DNA from: Nitrospirales bacterium
GTDB taxonomy: Bacteria > Nitrospirota > Nitrospiria > Nitrospirales > UBA8639
DNA: 64,000 bases
Assembly (NCBI GenBank): GCA_020027535.1
Contig: JAHRAK010000024.1
Coordinates: forward strand, 1 to 64,000
Direction of reading: 5' to 3'
Shown in pieces: positions 44,401 through 53,206 of the stretch. A model generated the notes under the pieces. The model saw nothing but the letters and a program-made list of their open reading frames with translations, ran no database searches and was not told the DNA's origin. The translations under genes and the position numbers were made by a program. Position 1 is the stretch's first letter, and each line of letters starts with the position of its first letter.

Positions 44401-44463
44401 GACGAAGTGTTAAAGAATTAGAATGTCCAAAACTCTCAGGCGGGCAGCCTGAAGACCCCCTAC

Positions 44464-44492
44464 CATAAAGAACAAGCACGTAGGTTTGTCAA
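44464..44492 (-). promoter_or_regulatory. Sigma-70-type promoter of metK-ahcY
   Basis: TTGACA-N17-TTTATG on the minus strand, followed by a leader with hairpin TCAGGCTGCCCGCCTGA (44436-44452) and the terminator. Confidence 0.6.
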
Positions 44493-44737
44493 ACACAAGA
44501 TGGCCGTCTCTTAAAAAATCCATTATTTTCAATTAGTTGGAAGCCTCTTTGTCATGAACGGAAACCGGGTGTCCATATAGGGGTTCTCGCGGCGGACAAA
44601 CAAAGAGCCGTCCGGGCACCCCCAGGCGCCCTCAAAACCATCCAGACTCTGAACGGATACGGCAGATACTAAACGGATTTCAAAAATTTTTCAATGCCGG
44701 GCAGGAATCGCATGAGAGGTCCTTTCACCCAGAAACG

Positions 44738-44884
44738 TTAGACCCACAGGAGCCAGAGCCCCCACCCGGCCAGCAGGAGACTGACCAGACCCCCCAGGAG
44801 CCACCATCCGTCCCACCGTCGCCGAGTCCTGGCGAGACGCGGGAGAATCATCACATAGTCCTTGTCGCGTGGCCCCCGTGTCAT
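44738..44884 (-). CDS. Small single-pass membrane protein
   Basis: MTRGPRDKDYVMILPRLARTRRRWDGWWLLGGLVSLLLAGWGLWLLWV; overlaps the upstream ORF by 4 nt. Confidence 0.45.
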   Translation of the reverse strand: MTRGPRDKDYVMILPRLARTRRRWDGWWLLGGLVSLLLAGWGLWLLWV

Positions 44885-45093
44885 GGTCCCGCCACCAGCC
44901 CAAAGCAGCGTCGGCAGGGCAACAGCCCCTCGCGTTTGGCCTCCTTCACCGAACTGACCCGCCACAGCGTCATCGTGGGCCGTCGATTACATTTACAGGG
45001 AAAGTCGAGGCAATGATAGGATCCCCGCCGTCGCACGTCCAGGGACCACGTGACCGGCTCCAGTGGATACTCATGGCCATTCACGCAACGCAT
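44881..45093 (-). CDS. Small Cys-rich (zinc-ribbon-like) protein
   Basis: MRCVNGHEYPLEPVTWSLDVRRRGSYHCLDFPCKCNRRPTM...LPCRRCFGLV. Confidence 0.5.
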   Translation of the reverse strand: MRCVNGHEYPLEPVTWSLDVRRRGSYHCLDFPCKCNRRPTMTLWRVSSVKEAKREGLLPCRRCFGLVAGP

Positions 45094-45102
45094 GGGGGAA
45101 GC

Positions 45103-45222
45103 CTAGCGATCCCGGTCGTTGAGCCTGCGCCAGATCGCCACCCCGAGGAACGTCAGGACGATCAGGACCAGAATCCAGAGGATGGTAAAGATGGTGACGA
45201 GGTCGGGCATGGTGGGACTCAT
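45103..45222 (-). CDS. 39-aa membrane microprotein
   Basis: MSPTMPDLVTIFTILWILVLIVLTFLGVAIWRRLNDRDR*. Confidence 0.45.
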   Translation of the reverse strand: MSPTMPDLVTIFTILWILVLIVLTFLGVAIWRRLNDRDR

Positions 45223-45410
45223 TCAGTGGGTGAGGACGGCCCACCCGCCAAGACGGCCCGCCCTCTGCCTGCTCTCTACTTCAGACCCCACTGTTGCCGG
45301 AGGGAGTGGGGACAACATGGACGGAAGCCCCGGATGGCCCGGCAAGCTGGTGAGGAGCCGGGGGACGCGTTGCACGTCCCCCTGGCTCCACTCTTACACA
45401 GGTGGGCGTC

Positions 45411-46841
45411 TTACCGATCCGTCATAAAGGTGCCAACGACGGCTTGCGTCTTGTCTGCGGCCCCGAAAGTGCCGAGTGCCATAGTGGGGCCCTACCCGAG
45501 CCCCGTGTCTTTGCCAAAGAACTGTCCACCCCACTTCCCGGAGAGAATCTTGTCGCCGATAATCATGGTGGTGTCGCCTTTGAAGTCGCCGGTGGTTGTA
45601 ATGGCGCTGCTTTTGTTCAAGATAAACGCATCGCCCATTGCGACGCCGTTGACCCGAGGATCGGTGAGCAACCCAGTGACGGTGCCCGTGGCACTCCCAT
45701 CCCCAAAATTTGCAGTCAAGCGGGGCCCAGCGTCAAACACGCCTGTCTTTTTCGTACTCGTGTTGGCATAGAGGCCAGTGACTGTGCCGGTAAACGTGGC
45801 CGTGCCCGAGAGGGCCGCTACTCCAGTGCTAAAGGGGGCATATTTATTCCCGTACACATTCACGAACGCCCCAAAGTCTGGCTTCGCCGTACTCTTGTCA
45901 TCGTCCGGCAGAACCAGCCACGCGCCATACGTCAGGTAATCGGTCGCATCCTTCTCAAAGGTCGTCTTGGCCGCGACCCAGACATCGGCATCGTCCATGC
46001 TTTCCTTGTTGAGCTGAATGGCCGTGCCGTCCTTCCCATACGCGATACGTTCTTCTGTTGTTTCGTCGCCGAGCGTCACGGTATATTCCAATCTCCCATC
46101 GTTATCCTCCAACTTGCTGATATCAAACGCGAGATCTGATGCGGTTCCGCCGGCTGCGGTGCCAGATTGCCGCAGTTTCCCCTCCGCAACCATCTTTGGA
46201 TCTGAGGTATCGTCTTTCATGGTCAGGTCGGGGTTAACAGGATCATTGCCCGCCGCATCCATCATGGCCTGCACCGCCTTCGTGGTGTTCAGGGCCTTCA
46301 CGATACCAAACCCATCAAACGGCGACATCACCATGGGAGCAGGATTGAGCTCGTTTTCCAACTCTTTTGTTTTGTCCTGCGCGTCTTTCAACTGTTTTTG
46401 AAGTTTCGCGAGCTCGGTTTTCTGGGCATCGAGTTGCCGTTGTAGTTTCACGGTTTCCGGCGTGAGCCCGTCCACCTTTTTCGTTAATGCCACGACTTGT
46501 TCAAACGCGACTAATTGTGCCGTTTGCGCTTCCATCAAGTCCATCATCGCCAAATCGAGTAACGCTTTGGTGTCGGCATTCCCCGCCAACTCGTTGATGG
46601 TCATCCGGGCCTTCACAATCATTTCCAAGGCCGCCTGTTGCGCCATCAAGTCATCCCCGGCGGCGGTCAACATGCCCTCGTATTTCATCAAATCCGCCCG
46701 CGCCATCTTCAGTTGATCCTCGACCGTGGGTGCCGGCGGCGTGTTGTCCTCCACGACGGGTGACGGGCTGCTGCCGCTCCCCCCACACCCGCTAACTGCC
46801 AAGCCGATACAAAACAGTAGAATCGTTAGTTCTCGTCGCAT
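45411..46841 (-). CDS. Lipoprotein: coiled coil plus C-terminal TbpB-like beta-barrel, with in-frame TAG near the 3' end
   Basis: Lipobox LAVSGC; Ala-rich coiled coil; FGAFVNVYGNKYAP...GTATFTGTVTGLYAN...GKWGGQFFGKDTGLG*GPTMALGTFGAADKTQAVVGTFMTDR*. Confidence 0.75.
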
Positions 46842-47073
46842 GCTCTCCTCCTCTGTAAGTTAAGTAAGCACTCAAATCGAAATGGTAATAAAGTTTCCTT
46901 TAGCCAACGGCATCGTTGGTCAACCCCATCGTTGTCGTAAGCCCCTCGTTTCCTGTCCCTCCTCTATAAGTTGTCAACACTGCCAAATCAGGTAGGGCGT
47001 TATGAACGGTGATATAGCATACTGAATTTCTTAAATAAAACATACTGATATTAGGCGGATCAACCTATTTTCC

Positions 47074-47460
47074 ATGAACAAGTTGACCGACAGAATCCGG
47101 ACCGCCCGGGAAGAGGCGGGCTTGTCCCAAGCGGACGTCGCCAAGGCGTTGCGCATCTCGGCGTCTGCCGTCACTCAATGGGAGCAGGGCTCAACCAAAA
47201 ATATGAAACTGGATCATTTTTTCGCCCTCACCAATTTGCTGAGGCAAGACCCTCGATGGCTGGCAACGGGCGAGGGGCACCCCCGAACGCGAGAGCCGGC
47301 AGTGATGTCGCCGAAACCGGACTATCCTGCCCTGACCAGCGAGGAAAAAGCGCTGCTGCACTATTTTCGCCAAATACCCAACACCTTACGAAAAGTGGTT
47401 CTGCAGTTCCTGAGAGGGCTGAACAACATCCACGTTTCTCGTACCAACCCCGGCCACTGA
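47074..47460 (+). CDS. XRE-family HTH regulator
   Basis: LTDRIRTAREEAGLSQADVAKALRISASAVTQWEQGSTKNMKLD. Confidence 0.88.
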   Translation: MNKLTDRIRTAREEAGLSQADVAKALRISASAVTQWEQGSTKNMKLDHFFALTNLLRQDPRWLATGEGHPRTREPAVMSPKPDYPALTSEEKALLHYFRQIPNTLRKVVLQFLRGLNNIHVSRTNPGH

Positions 47461-47932
47461 GGGCTGATCCCAAAAGTTGTAGCCGCGCGATCATTCTTCC
47501 TTCTGTCATTCCCGCAAGCTTGTCCCCGACGTTTGTAATCGGGGATCTAGTGTACTCACGAATCCAGTGTCGTTCTCCTCGCGAACGGAAGAAAAAGCAA
47601 AGACCCTGGATCCTCGATTAAAGATGTCGAGGATGACAGAGAGGGAGGGAGAAGGAGGGGAAGACCAAGGCACTGGCGCGACGCCGAGTACGCGATAGGT
47701 ACAACGTCTTGCCATACACGCCGGTTTTTGGAACTATCATTCTTGACACCCGTCTCCGCAGGCCGTGGCGGGGTCTGTCGGGGCGTGGCGGCTCGATACA
47801 TCTTGTTGCATTGCCCAAATGTCCGGTGCTAAGATCCGTTTCCAATTTTTGGCCCTCGTGGTGCGACTTCTCGTATTCCACTGAAGGTGTGAGACCCGAA
47901 TCGACTCGTGAAGTTTCGTAAGGAGGCTTCTC

Positions 47933-49990
47933 ATGTATAAAACCATCTACATCCCGGTCGACAATTCCGACCATTCGAATGTGGCCGTCGACCTGGGTGT
48001 GCAGTTGGCGCAGGAATTTGGTTCAAAAATCGTCGGCAGCCACGTCTATGCCGCCAAAATGCACGATAAGCGGTTCAAGCAAATGGAAGCGGGGCTTCCG
48101 GAAGAATATCACGACGAAAAAGAGCTCGATCGTCAACGCAAGATTCACGATTCCCTCATCACGCGAGGGCTCCAGATCATTACCGATTCCTACCTCGACT
48201 ACGTGGATCAAAAGTGTACCGAGTCGAATCTCCCCCTGGAACGCCGGTCCCTGGAAGGTCGCAATTGGAAGGTGTTGGCCGAAGACATCAATACCAATGC
48301 CTACGACCTGACCATTATGGGCTCGCTGGGGGTGGGCGCCGTGAAGGATTCCGTGATCGGCAGCAATACCGAACGGGTCCTGCGCCGGGTGCGCAATTCG
48401 GACATGTTCATCGTGAAAGACCTGAAGCCCATGAACGGCGGGAAAATCGTCGTGGCCGTGGACGGCAGCCCGTACAGCTTCGGCGGATTGAAAACCGGGC
48501 TTGCCCTGGGAAAAGCGTTGAACAAGCCGGTCGAGGCCATTTCCGCCTTCGATCCGTATTTTCACTATGCCGCCTTTCACAGCATTTCCGGGGTCCTGAA
48601 CGAAGAGGCCGGCAAGGTCTTTCGCTTCAAGGAACAGGAAAAACTCCATGAGGAAGTGATCGATAGCGGATTGGCCAAAATCTACCAATCGCACCTGGAT
48701 ATTTCCCGCGAAGTGGCCCAGGAAGAAGGATCGGACATCCGCACCACCCTCCTGGACGGGAAGGCGTTCGAAAAAGTCCTCCAGTACGTTCGGAAAGAAA
48801 AACCCTGGTTGCTGATCGTCGGGCGCATCGGCGTGCACAGCGACGACGACATGGATATCGGCAGCAACACCGAGAACCTGCTTCGGGCGGTGACCTGTAA
48901 CGTCCTGATTTCCAACAAGAAATTCGTGCCGCCGATCGATACCCAAGCGGAATATACCATTGCCTGGACCGAGGAAGCCTTGCTGCGGATGGAAAAGGTT
49001 CCGGTATTTGCGCGTGGCGTCGCCAAGACCGCCATTCACCGCTATGCCATTGAAAAAGGGCATACCATCATCAGCAATTCGGTGGTCGATGACGCGGTCG
49101 GCGATATTTTGCCGAAAGGGGCCATGGATGCGATGAAAGCCCTGGGCGGCCAGCTCGACGAGGCCGGGATCGACCGCAACCAGATGCAAGCCGACGACGC
49201 CGTGGCGACGGATCTTATGGGCTCGACCCTCAGCGGCATGGTCAACCAAGTGGTTGAAGAAACGGAGCCTGCCGCGAATCCGGCCGTAAGCCCGTCCACG
49301 CAATCCTATCTGGACCGCATGGCCCAACCGTATTACGTCTGTGACGGGTGCGGGTACATCGGGAAGGGCGCCCAACCCGTGAAATGTCCCATTTGCGGGG
49401 GAGCGGGCGACGGCTTCAAAACGGTCGACAAAAGCATGTTCGACGCGGCGGCCAAGCAGGAAGGGGTCCTGGAAACGCAACTGGCCTACGACGACGTGCC
49501 CATGCAATGGACGAAAGACGCGAAAGAAGCCATCCGGGCGGTACCCGCGGGCTTCCAGCGCCGCCGCGCCAAAGCCAAGATCGAAAAGTCCGCGAGAAAA
49601 CTCGGCATGACCACCATCACGTTGGAGTATGCCTCACCCATGATTGACGAAGCCGCGAACGAAGACTATACCCCGATTTTCGCCAACAAGGAGGCGGACG
49701 TGGAACAACCTGCCCCTCAGCCGAACGGGCCGGCGCCGGTACCCGACTCGCCCTACGATTGGGAGCCCGAGGCCTTGCAACGATTGGAGCGCGCGCCCGA
49801 AGGGTTTATGCGCGATTGCACCCGGGCCCTCATCATCAAGCACGCCGACAAGCTGGGGACCACCCGGATCACCATCGACGTGGCAAACGAAGGGATCGAG
49901 CAGGCCAAGCAGACCATGGAAGAGGCCATGAAGTCCGGCAACGTCAAAGACATCATCGCCAAACTGACCGGCGCGGGCGCTCAGCAATAG
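47933..49990 (+). CDS. Multidomain: two Usp domains, rubredoxin-like zinc ribbon, three PCP_red-like domains
   Basis: Usp YKTIYIPVDNSDHSNVAVDLG; rubredoxin-like YYVCDGCGYIGKGAQPVKCPICGGAGDGF; repeats WTEEALLRMEKVPVFARGVAKTAIHRYAIEKGH, WTKDAKEAIRAVPAGFQRRRAKAKIEKSARKLG, WEPEALQRLERAPEGFMRDCTRALIIKHADKLG. Confidence 0.88.
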   Translation: MYKTIYIPVDNSDHSNVAVDLGVQLAQEFGSKIVGSHVYAAKMHDKRFKQMEAGLPEEYHDEKELDRQRKIHDSLITRGLQIITDSYLDYVDQKCTESNLPLERRSLEGRNWKVLAEDINTNAYDLTIMGSLGVGAVKDSVIGSNTERVLRRVRNSDMFIVKDLKPMNGGKIVVAVDGSPYSFGGLKTGLALGKALNKPVEAISAFDPYFHYAAFHSISGVLNEEAGKVFRFKEQEKLHEEVIDSGLAKIYQSHLDISREVAQEEGSDIRTTLLDGKAFEKVLQYVRKEKPWLLIVGRIGVHSDDDMDIGSNTENLLRAVTCNVLISNKKFVPPIDTQAEYTIAWTEEALLRMEKVPVFARGVAKTAIHRYAIEKGHTIISNSVVDDAVGDILPKGAMDAMKALGGQLDEAGIDRNQMQADDAVATDLMGSTLSGMVNQVVEETEPAANPAVSPSTQSYLDRMAQPYYVCDGCGYIGKGAQPVKCPICGGAGDGFKTVDKSMFDAAAKQEGVLETQLAYDDVPMQWTKDAKEAIRAVPAGFQRRRAKAKIEKSARKLGMTTITLEYASPMIDEAANEDYTPIFANKEADVEQPAPQPNGPAPVPDSPYDWEPEALQRLERAPEGFMRDCTRALIIKHADKLGTTRITIDVANEGIEQAKQTMEEAMKSGNVKDIIAKLTGAGAQQ

Positions 49991-50004
49991 GGAGTCGCCA
50001 CCGT

Positions 50005-51369
50005 ATGGGCAAATCACTCCCCGTCATCAATGCCCCGCAAGGGGAAGGGCTCGACCCCCGCGTCACCGGGTTTACCTCTCCCGGAGCCGGTCCCGGCGAC
50101 GGCCGGACCGTCGATGATTTCAAGCCCTACCTCGTCGCCCTGAACCTCACCAAACGCTGCAACCTGAAGTGCGACCACTGCTATCTGGACGCCACGACCA
50201 AGGCCGGCGGAGGATCCGATGAACTCTCGACGGAAGAATGTTACCGGCTGATCGATCAGATCGCCGAGGTCAATAAAGGGTGTTTGCTGGTCATCACCGG
50301 GGGCGAACCCTTGGTCAGGCCGGACATCCTGGACATTGCCCGCCACGCCGTGGCCCAGGGGTTCATGGTCGTCTTCGGCACCAACGGCATGCTGATCAAC
50401 GATCGCCTGGCCCGCGAACTCGTGGAGATCGGGGTCATGGGCATGGGCATCAGCATCGACTCCCTCGACTCCGGCAAACATGACGCGTTTCGCGGCATTC
50501 CCGGGGCCTGGGAAGCGGCGGTCGCGGGGATCGAAGCCTGCAAACGGAACGGCCTCCAATTTCAGGTGCATTTCAGCGCCCAACCCATGAACTACAAGGA
50601 ATTGCCGGACGTGATCGACTGGGCCCATGGCCTGGGCGCGCGCGTGCTGAACGTCTTCTTCATGGTGTGCACGGGCCGCGGCGAGGAACTGACCGACATC
50701 ACTCCCGAACAGTACGAGGAAGTGCTGGGCTTCCTGGTGGAGTCCCAGGACCGGTACTCGGACATGCTGGTGCGCGCGCGGTGCGCCCCGCACTTCAAAC
50801 GCCTCGCCTATGAAAAAGATCCCAATTCCCCGATCACCAAAGCCCAGGGGTACATGGGCGGGGGCTGCCTGGCGGGGACGAATTATGCCAGAGTCACTCC
50901 CAATGGGGACCTGACTCCCTGTCCTTATATGCCCCTGTCAGCCGGGAATATCCGAGACACCAGTTTCGTGGATCTGTGGGAAAAGTCGGATATTTTCGAT
51001 TCGTTCCGGTACCCCCACCTGAAGGGCAAATGCGGCGACTGCGAATACAGCGAGATCTGCGGCGGCTGCCGGGCGCGGCCCTACGTGGATCACGGGGACT
51101 GGATGGATGAGGACCAGTGGTGCCTGTATACGCCCAAAGGCGGGGACAAAATCCAGGTCGCGTTCAACGTGCCCGAGGAGGTCGAGGTGGAATGGGATGA
51201 AGGCGCGCAGACGCGGTTAAGCCGGATCCCCTACTTCCTGCGCGCCATGGTGAAAAAAGGCACCGAACGGCACGCCCGCGAACACAACATCCCGCTCATC
51301 ACCGTTGAACTCATGGAAGAGCTTCGCCAAAAACGCTTCGGCAACGAGAAGCCGGTGTTTAAATTCTGA
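50005..51369 (+). CDS. Radical SAM/SPASM protein (NirJ/AhbD-like) with C-terminal PCP_red-like domain
   Basis: LTKRCNLKCDHCYLDA (CxxxCxxC); CGDCEYSEICGGCRARPY; C-term VEWDEGAQTRLSRIPYFLRAMVKKGTERHAREHNIPLIT. Confidence 0.92.
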   Translation: MGKSLPVINAPQGEGLDPRVTGFTSPGAGPGDGRTVDDFKPYLVALNLTKRCNLKCDHCYLDATTKAGGGSDELSTEECYRLIDQIAEVNKGCLLVITGGEPLVRPDILDIARHAVAQGFMVVFGTNGMLINDRLARELVEIGVMGMGISIDSLDSGKHDAFRGIPGAWEAAVAGIEACKRNGLQFQVHFSAQPMNYKELPDVIDWAHGLGARVLNVFFMVCTGRGEELTDITPEQYEEVLGFLVESQDRYSDMLVRARCAPHFKRLAYEKDPNSPITKAQGYMGGGCLAGTNYARVTPNGDLTPCPYMPLSAGNIRDTSFVDLWEKSDIFDSFRYPHLKGKCGDCEYSEICGGCRARPYVDHGDWMDEDQWCLYTPKGGDKIQVAFNVPEEVEVEWDEGAQTRLSRIPYFLRAMVKKGTERHAREHNIPLITVELMEELRQKRFGNEKPVFKF

Positions 51370-51896
51370 TGAATGCCCTCCTGGCCACGCTTTCCGATCT
51401 CAACAAAGTCATTCCCATTGTCAACCACTGGTTGCACCTGCTCTCGGCCGTCGTGTGGATCGGAGGACTCGCCTTCCTGGTCCTGGCGGTGACGCCGGGG
51501 CTCCAATCGTCCGTGCCCAAGGAATATATCAAACCCATCTGCGACACCTTCTACAAGCAGTATCGCAAGGTGGTCGGCATCCTGCTGGTCGTGATCCTCT
51601 TCACGGGCGGCATCAACCTGCATTACGTGGGGGAACTCATGGAAATGCAGACCGGCAACGGCCTATCCCATAACGCCAAATACCTGACGGTCTTTTTCAT
51701 TAAACTCACGTTGGTCCTGGGCATTCTGACCTTGTTTCTGTATACCGTCATCTTTCGCATCGAGCCCACGGGCGAGGAAGATGAACAAGAAAAAGAAGAG
51801 CAAAACGTCGAACCCATCCCCTTCCAAAAAGCCGGCCTCTGGATAGGCATCCTCATAATCCTCTGCGCCGCCGCCATGAAACATTTGCATTTGTAA
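51369..51896 (+). CDS. CopD-like membrane protein
   Basis: VNHWLHLLSAVVWIGGLAFLVLAVTP; start overlaps the radical SAM stop (TGATG). Confidence 0.75.
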   Translation: MNALLATLSDLNKVIPIVNHWLHLLSAVVWIGGLAFLVLAVTPGLQSSVPKEYIKPICDTFYKQYRKVVGILLVVILFTGGINLHYVGELMEMQTGNGLSHNAKYLTVFFIKLTLVLGILTLFLYTVIFRIEPTGEEDEQEKEEQNVEPIPFQKAGLWIGILIILCAAAMKHLHL

Positions 51897-52228
51897 TCAC
51901 TGTTTTCTCCCTCGCCCCCCGGGAGAGGGCCGGGGTGAGGGCGCTTTCCCCCCTTCTGTCATCCTCGACATTTTTAATCGAGGATCCAGCGTCTTGTCTT
52001 TTGTCTGTGTTTTTTTGTCTGTCATCCTCGACATCTTTAATCGGGGATCCAGTGTCTTTGTCTGCGTAGCTACGATCTTCCTCGATCGCCTCCTAGGCAA
52101 GTCGGGCACAAGAATTGATGGTACCAGAAGGGGGTACTTGTTCCGACAACGAATGAAAGCGTATTTATGAGGCGTTAAAGGGCTGCTTTAACTCTCAATT
52201 TAGACCGAAATTGAAGGAAGGTTACGGA

Positions 52229-53206
52229 ATGGCAGGTGAAAGCATGAGCGACATAGACGAAACAAAAGATGAGGCATTTGGTCTTGTTCAACAATTTCTA
52301 AAACACCGCCCTGTGATCATTTGGGGTTCGGGAGCAACCATCCCCTACGGGCTCCCGAGCATGAATGACTTAAAGAAAAAATTAAACCCCAAGCTAGGGG
52401 CTATCGATGAAGATACTGATTTAGAATCCGCGTTGGAGAAAGTCGAAAATTCGAAAATTGATGAAATCAAAAAAATCATAAGGGATGAAGTTCTCAAACG
52501 AGATAGAGCATGTCTGAATCATTACTTGCGAGATACAAATTACTTTCAGGCAATAATTAAAATGATAGAGAAATTTTACAATCCTGATCCATGCAAGATC
52601 GATATTGTGACCACTAATTATGATTGCGTTTTGGAATACGCGCTGTCGATGGCCAACTACAATTTCACAGATGGATTCACTGGCAGAGCATTATCAAAAT
52701 TTAACGCAAACGCTTTTGGAGAAAGAAAAGTAATAAATTTAATGAAGGTTCATGGGTCATTAAACTGGTTTTCTGATGAAGACAACGACATATTTTATTT
52801 ACCGAGTGAACCCGATTCAGACAAACTGAAATATGGCATGGTGCTACCTGCCCGCAATAAATACGATGAGGCTTTTGAAGAGCCATACAGAACTCTCATT
52901 GGAAAATCGGATAGTGCTATTGCGCAGGCAAACAGTTTCTTAGTTGTTGGCTTTGGTTTTAATGATAAACATTTGACGCCAAAGATTGACAGTAAAATTA
53001 AAAGAGGCTCTCCCATTGTCATTATCACCAAAAAGGCAACAGATTCCTGTAAAGAAAAGCTGAATAAGGCTGGCAAATACTGCTTGTTTGAGAAAAACAC
53101 AGGCGCAACCAAAGTCACATTCAAAAAAGGAAAAGAATCTGGTGAACAAAATATTCTGTTAGAAGGAAGCTACTGGGAACTCGATAAATTTATGGAGGTG
53201 TTATGA
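52229..53206 (+). CDS. SIR2-domain protein of a SIR2-HerA defence system
   Basis: RPVIIWGSGATIPYGLPSM, IDIVTTNYDCVLEYAL, LMKVHGSLNW, FLVVGFGFNDKHL; AT-rich; overlaps the HerA gene. Confidence 0.88.
   Translation: MAGESMSDIDETKDEAFGLVQQFLKHRPVIIWGSGATIPYGLPSMNDLKKKLNPKLGAIDEDTDLESALEKVENSKIDEIKKIIRDEVLKRDRACLNHYLRDTNYFQAIIKMIEKFYNPDPCKIDIVTTNYDCVLEYALSMANYNFTDGFTGRALSKFNANAFGERKVINLMKVHGSLNWFSDEDNDIFYLPSEPDSDKLKYGMVLPARNKYDEAFEEPYRTLIGKSDSAIAQANSFLVVGFGFNDKHLTPKIDSKIKRGSPIVIITKKATDSCKEKLNKAGKYCLFEKNTGATKVTFKKGKESGEQNILLEGSYWELDKFMEVL

Noticed and set aside
48023-49507. 494-aa minus-strand ORF
   Set aside because: Antisense shadow of the Usp/PCP_red gene; His/Arg/Gly-rich composition typical of spurious high-GC frames.
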